NCBI GenBank assembly: GCA_025455015.1 | Contig: JALONI010000024.1 | Span: forward strand, 1-34,083 | DNA length: 34,083 nt | Reading direction: 5' to 3' | Source: Cyclobacteriaceae bacterium | GTDB lineage: Bacteria; Bacteroidota; Bacteroidia; Cytophagales; Cyclobacteriaceae | Shown here: positions 30,551-34,083 of the stretch, in pieces | Layout: each line of letters starts with the position of its first letter | Numbering within the stretch: the first letter of the stretch is position 1 | The notes under the pieces: generated by a model | What the model was told of the DNA's origin: nothing | The model's input: only the letters and a program-made list of their open reading frames with translations | Database searches by the model: none | Made by a program: the position numbers and the translations under genes

Positions 30551-32980
30551 ATGCGCAAACAATCCCGTTTTTGGGCTCACGTATTTTTGCTCACGGTAGC
30601 TGTTTTGATACTGCTGTCGGCCGATGCGTATGCCCAGCGCGTGCAAACCCGCAAGCCCACAGGCCGGGGCACGAAAGCCACCGGCAAAGATGTGGCGGGG
30701 CGTAAGTTGCGCACCCGCGATCAATCTTCGGCCAGGCGGGCGGTGTACTCCGTGCCACAGACCTATTCCGGAAAAAAAGTGCGAGGCCAAACCGTGCGCC
30801 CTGTCCGCAGTGCCGTGGTGCGCTCCTCCAGCACGCGCACCTGGAAACAGAGCAACACCCGTGCGCGCGCAGTGGCGCGCCCCGCGGTATCACGTTCGCG
30901 CACACGGGTTTATCCGGCCCGCGGCCCGTATGTTAACAATGCCTCGCGTTCACCACGTGTTTACCGGAGTCCGTATTCCAACAAGAAGCAGGTGGCGCGA
31001 TTTGGCAGACCCAGTTCGGCCCCGCGCATCCAATCGGGCGGAGCAGCCGCGCCCCGCTCGTCCTCCCGGGCCTTTGTGGGGCGCAGCAAACGAAATGTGT
31101 ACGTGGGCCGCGCGCAGCGCCCCATTCGTGGTTCCGGCCGCGACATTGCCGGGCGCCCCTTGCGTACGCGCGATGCCCGCAGCACGCGCGGGCAGATACT
31201 GCCGGCACCCAACCCGTACGTGGGGCGAAAAGAAAAAAAAGAGGGCGGCTATTCCGGCACGTACCGCTCGGGCTATAACTCATCTACCCCGCAGCGCGAA
31301 CGCGCCTGGCGTGGCGATGTGGCCGGCCGGCCGCTGCGCGAAAACCGCACCACACGAAAAGTACAGGCCGGCAAATTTTATTTCAAGCGCAACCTATCGG
31401 TGTCAGGCCAGCAACGGCAGCGCTCGTTGCCGGGCACCGGCTTCCGGTCGGCCTCGCGCCCGGTGCGGGCGGGCGGTGCGCCCCTGCCGGGGCGTACACC
31501 GGGCATAGGTGCGCGCGGCCTTGCAAACGTGCTGAGCAAAAGGGGCATTCGGCCGACCAAGGGCGGGGGTGGAAGCATCAGCGCACGAAGGCCGCGTATC
31601 AGCGCACCTGTGCCCGTACGCACGGGGGCACCCGGGTCGGAACGGGTGGGCACCTATCGCGGAAGCATAAAACGCAGCGAGCTGACGGGCCGAGGAACGC
31701 AGGGGCTGAATTATTCGGGCAACATGCGCGCCAGTCGTAGCAACCGTCAGTCGGCATCGTCCGCTCGGGTCAGCTCTTACCGCGGCAGCCGCACCAGTGG
31801 CTTTTCGGTGATTGGTGCCCAAGGCCTCAACTATTCGGGTAACATCCGCGCCAAGCGAAAACCCAGCGGGGGTGGCGGCAGCATCAGTGGTGCTGTGCGC
31901 AGCAACGCGCGCCTGCCACAGAAACAATACAACGCACCCCGCGTGGGTTTGTATAGCGGCAGCTTTCGCGCAAGCCGGCCCGCCCGGGGAGGCGGAAGCA
32001 TCAGCAACCAAGCCCGCAGCAACGAACGGCTGCCGCAAAAAATTTACAACGCTCCGCGCGTGGGCACGTACGCGGGCAACTACCGGGCGAGCCGTTCGGC
32101 CGGTCCCGACAGGCGCATCAGCAACTACCGTGGCAATCTCCGTTGGAATCAGCAGTATGGCATCGGCAGTCAGGGACTGAACTACCAGGGCGACCGGAAG
32201 GTTGCGCAACTGGATCGGAAAAAGGCCACGCGCATATCGCAGTGGAAGGGCGGTTGGGGGATGTTTGAGTTGAAGCCTTCGATGAGTGAACAGGGCGTTA
32301 CCACCCGGGGCGACATCCGCTTGTCGCGATTCAAACGCAACTACCGGCAAAGCCCGTATGCAGACGAGCGATCGTTGAAGAAACGGAGCCCGAGTGAGCA
32401 AGTATTTGCTACGGACGGATTGCAAGCCCCCGTGCGCCAGCGCGACTATGAAAAGAAACCGCGGGCAGCCAAAAATGCCCTGGCTGGCATCAAGCCTTCC
32501 AAAACTTCCGTCAAGGCAAGCGAATACATCGGCAACATGAAAATCACGTGGGATATCGGACGCAACCCGTTGAGTGCCAAAAAAGCTTTGCCCGGCAGAG
32601 AACCCTCGCGCAGCCTGACGCGTGCCGCTTCCTACGCCAGGGGTGTGCGCTTGACGCATTCCTATCGCCACAATCCCAACAGCAGCAAGAAAGCCTTAAA
32701 GGTCATTTATCCCGGCAAGGATTACCTGCGCATTGGCGATTACCAGGGCAACATCCGCGTGAACCGCGTCACCGGCAAAAAATTTCATCCAGACGCGCAG
32801 TTCGCCCACGGCCGTGTGTACAACCAGGATGGCGAGCGCACCACGATGACCCAGTTGCGCTTATTTTGGGCGAAGCTTTTCCGCAAACAGGCCATCCAAC
32901 CCAACACCGTAAAGGAAAAAGAGCGCAAACCGCGTTACGACAAACGCGAAAAGGAACTTTGGAAAGTCCTTTACCATTAA
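30551..32980 (+). CDS. Exported arginine-rich repetitive protein, function unknown
   Basis: 809 aa from ATG 30551. The signal peptide runs M-R-K-Q-S-R-F-W-A-H-V-F-L-L-T-V-A-V-L-I and on through L-L-S-A-D-A-Y-A, cleavage near residue 27. The mature part is very rich in R, S, G and Y, has no cysteine, and is strongly basic. Three repeat types occur: (1) N-terminal G-(K/R)-D-(V/I)-A-G-R-x-L-R-T-R-D (three copies); (2) 39-residue units G-G-G-S-I-S...N-x-R-L-P-Q-K-x-Y-N-A-P-R-V-G with Y-x-G-x-x-R-A-S-R; (3) C-terminal 36-residue units Y-x-G-N-(M/I)-(K/R)-(I/V)-x...H-P or N-P-x-x-x-x-x-A. The repeated Y-x-G-N-x-R-x-x-R phrase looks like short beta hairpins. No enzyme motif. It could be a surface or periplasmic protein binding acidic polymers; that is speculation. 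No T9SS sorting domain is seen. The YtxJ gene begins 7 bp after the stop. Confidence 0.8.
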   Translation: MRKQSRFWAHVFLLTVAVLILLSADAYAQRVQTRKPTGRGTKATGKDVAGRKLRTRDQSSARRAVYSVPQTYSGKKVRGQTVRPVRSAVVRSSSTRTWKQSNTRARAVARPAVSRSRTRVYPARGPYVNNASRSPRVYRSPYSNKKQVARFGRPSSAPRIQSGGAAAPRSSSRAFVGRSKRNVYVGRAQRPIRGSGRDIAGRPLRTRDARSTRGQILPAPNPYVGRKEKKEGGYSGTYRSGYNSSTPQRERAWRGDVAGRPLRENRTTRKVQAGKFYFKRNLSVSGQQRQRSLPGTGFRSASRPVRAGGAPLPGRTPGIGARGLANVLSKRGIRPTKGGGGSISARRPRISAPVPVRTGAPGSERVGTYRGSIKRSELTGRGTQGLNYSGNMRASRSNRQSASSARVSSYRGSRTSGFSVIGAQGLNYSGNIRAKRKPSGGGGSISGAVRSNARLPQKQYNAPRVGLYSGSFRASRPARGGGSISNQARSNERLPQKIYNAPRVGTYAGNYRASRSAGPDRRISNYRGNLRWNQQYGIGSQGLNYQGDRKVAQLDRKKATRISQWKGGWGMFELKPSMSEQGVTTRGDIRLSRFKRNYRQSPYADERSLKKRSPSEQVFATDGLQAPVRQRDYEKKPRAAKNALAGIKPSKTSVKASEYIGNMKITWDIGRNPLSAKKALPGREPSRSLTRAASYARGVRLTHSYRHNPNSSKKALKVIYPGKDYLRIGDYQGNIRVNRVTGKKFHPDAQFAHGRVYNQDGERTTMTQLRLFWAKLFRKQAIQPNTVKEKERKPRYDKREKELWKVLYH

Positions 32981-32987
32981 GGGAGGT

Positions 32988-33332
32988 ATGGAATGGATTG
33001 AGCTGACACACCCGCAACAACTGCAAGAGGTCATCGAGGTTTCACAAACGGAGCCTGTTTTTATCTTTAAACACAGCACCACGTGCAGCATCAGCCGCAT
33101 GGCCTTGGATCGGTTGGATCGGCAGTGGAAGCCGCTCGCAGAGGCACCCGGCAAGGGCTACTTTTTGGACCTGCTCGCCCACCGGCCCATCTCCAACCAA
33201 ATTGCCGACTTGTTTGGTGTGCGCCATGAGTCACCACAAGTATTGGTGATCAAAAACGGAAAAGCTGTTTATCACGAGTCGCACTACGGCATTAGCTACC
33301 CATCGTTACGGGCCGCGCTGGTCAAAAATTGA
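32988..33332 (+). CDS. ytxJ: Bacillithiol-system redox protein, YtxJ/BrxC family
   Basis: 114 aa, thioredoxin-like fold. The active site is F-K-H-S-T-T-C-S-I-S with a single Cys33, and the family marks D-L-L-A-H-R-P-I-S-N, H-E-S-P-Q and S-H-Y-G-I are present. The family (YtxJ, BrxC) reduces mixed disulfides formed with bacillithiol after oxidative stress. GGGAGG is 2-7 bp before the ATG, one of the few Shine-Dalgarno-like sites in this window, though very close. The gene follows the Arg-rich protein gene by 7 bp and converges on the OsmC-family gene with an 11-bp overlap at the 3' ends. Confidence 0.9.
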   Translation: MEWIELTHPQQLQEVIEVSQTEPVFIFKHSTTCSISRMALDRLDRQWKPLAEAPGKGYFLDLLAHRPISNQIADLFGVRHESPQVLVIKNGKAVYHESHYGISYPSLRAALVKN

Positions 33333-33735
33333 ACACCACCGTTTGCTTCACACTGTCGTGAAGGCTGAGGGCCACCGGGCAGGTAAGCGCGGCTTGTCTA
33401 AGCTTTTGTTTTTGAACATCCGAGGCGACCAGCGTTGGGTGCGAGAAAACGATTTGGATTTCGGCAATCTTACGCGGGTTGGCCGCCATGATTTTGACCA
33501 CCGTGGCGGTGAGGCCTTCCAACACCATGCCCTCGCGTGTTGCCACAATGCCCATGATGGTGATCATACAACTGCTGAGTGCAGCCGACACCAGGTCGGT
33601 GGGGCTGAAGGCTTCGCCTTTCCCGTGGTTGTCGATAGGGGCATCGGTGATTACTTCCTGACCGGAAGCCAGGTGGGTAAGCCGGGTGCGGAGATGGCCC
33701 TCGTAGAGGGCGGTGGCCATGGCAGTGGTGGACAT
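33322..33735 (-). CDS. OsmC-family peroxiredoxin-like protein
   Basis: 137 aa. OsmC/Ohr-family proteins reduce organic hydroperoxides with two cysteines: Cys56 in A-A-L-S-S-C-M-I-T-I and Cys119 in A-L-T-C-P-V-A are at the right places. Other marks are S-P-T-D-L-V-S-A-A and H-P-T-L. The overall sequence is more like the YhfA/OsmC subgroup than Ohr. Start ATG 33735; an ATG five codons later is possible. It converges with the thiol-redox gene ytxJ and is divergent from the next gene (58 bp). Oxidative-stress function of both neighbours is compatible but not shown to be joint. Confidence 0.9.
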   Translation of the reverse strand: MSTTAMATALYEGHLRTRLTHLASGQEVITDAPIDNHGKGEAFSPTDLVSAALSSCMITIMGIVATREGMVLEGLTATVVKIMAANPRKIAEIQIVFSHPTLVASDVQKQKLRQAALTCPVALSLHDSVKQTVVFNF

Positions 33736-33792
33736 AACAGAAATAAAATTTTTTCGTTGTTCTGATTAAAGCCTAAATTTAACTTTTCGTTG

Positions 33793-34083
33793 ATGGAACC
33801 GATGAAGGTGCGCGTGATTTTGCTTGTCTGGCTGCTGGCCACCGTGCGGCTGTGCGCGTGGGCGCAAACGCAGGATAGCTACGATTACCAATCGGAGTTT
33901 ATCTGGGGAATCAACAAGAACTCTTCGGGTGGGCTCATTGGCGGGTTTGTGTTCAAGAAGGCGCGCAAGCTTTCCGAGCGGATGTTCGAAACGTACGGAT
34001 TGGAGGTCATGCACGTAAAAAATCCGCAAGAGGTACGCAGGCCCTCTGTGTTTGGAAATTTTTACATTTTCGGCAAACTCAAT
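33793..34083 (+). CDS. N-terminal part of an exported protein (cut by window edge)
   Basis: 97 codons from ATG 33793 to the end of the window without a stop (an ATG at 33802 is an equally good start). It begins with a signal peptide V-I-L-L-V-W-L-L-A-T-V-R-L-C-A-W-A, cleavage near residue 24 before Q-T-Q-D. The mature part has Y-Q-S-E-F-I-W-G-I-N-K-N-S-S-G-G-L-I-G-G and F-V-F-K-K-A-R-K-L-S-E-R-M, then V-K-N-P-Q-E-V-R and F-G-N-F-Y-I-F-G-K. This alternation of aromatic and small residues looks like the first strands of an outer-membrane beta-barrel, in line with other Bacteroidota proteins of this start. Family not named. Confidence 0.8.
   Translation, partial: MEPMKVRVILLVWLLATVRLCAWAQTQDSYDYQSEFIWGINKNSSGGLIGGFVFKKARKLSERMFETYGLEVMHVKNPQEVRRPSVFGNFYIFGKLN

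Noticed and set aside
31403-32671. 422-codon minus-strand frame opposite the Arg-rich gene
   Set aside because: The reverse complement of a repeat-rich arginine/serine gene leaves long open frames by composition; the plus-strand frame has a signal peptide and ordered repeats.

Overview
The window reads as a chromosomal segment of a Bacteroidota bacterium, probably of the order Cytophagales. Three things point there. A giant secreted repeat protein ends in a type IX secretion (Por) sorting domain. The gene families (MnmD, fused BCKDH E1, the short M16 peptidase, YtxJ, AAA_14 and four-helix-bundle genes) have the flavour of that phylum. Most starts lack a clear Shine-Dalgarno sequence. The sequence looks GC-rich for the phylum. 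No tRNA, rRNA, complete mobile element or CRISPR array was seen.

Layout. 1-166: 5' end of ssb (minus strand, cut by the window edge). 167-1135: a gene-poor scar holding two inverted repeats, the 3' remnant of a Bro-N/DinD-like antirepressor gene and a good terminator. 1136-5254 (minus): 1372-aa T9SS adhesin-like protein with three 540-bp tandem repeats. 5814-7114 (plus): ECF sigma factor and RskA-type anti-sigma factor, overlapping. 7277-7521: two tiny, mutually similar membrane proteins. 7609-9802: TPR protein and alpha/beta hydrolase. 9840-12121: deoC overlapping a GapN-like aldehyde dehydrogenase. 12185-12359: a 17-bp palindrome and a dead AAA_14 ATPase remnant.

12378-19717 (minus) is a complete isoleucine/valine operon, ilvE-ilvD-ilvB-ilvN-ilvC-ilvA. 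In front of it I find a 34-codon leader peptide packed with Leu/Ile/Val codons, a strong terminator and a mutually exclusive antiterminator pairing. This is a textbook transcription attenuator and the best regulatory find in the window. Upstream on the same strand lie a phosphoglucosamine-mutase-family gene and a putrescine route from agmatine (aguB, a four-helix-bundle gene, aguA, the last two overlapping), followed by mnmD and ispF.

25035-34083: a PAS histidine kinase converging on an M16 peptidase, the fused E1 alpha-beta of a branched-chain 2-oxoacid dehydrogenase, a lipoprotein-like gene remnant, an unusual 809-aa arginine-rich cysteine-free repeat protein, YtxJ converging on an OsmC-family protein, and the start of an exported protein cut by the window edge.

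Functionally, the window holds both synthesis (ilv operon) and oxidative use (BCKDH E1) of branched-chain metabolites, a deoxyribose-phosphate to glyceraldehyde-3-phosphate to 3-phosphoglycerate couple (deoC-gapN), and agmatine to putrescine conversion. All assignments come from reading motifs by eye; no database search was run.
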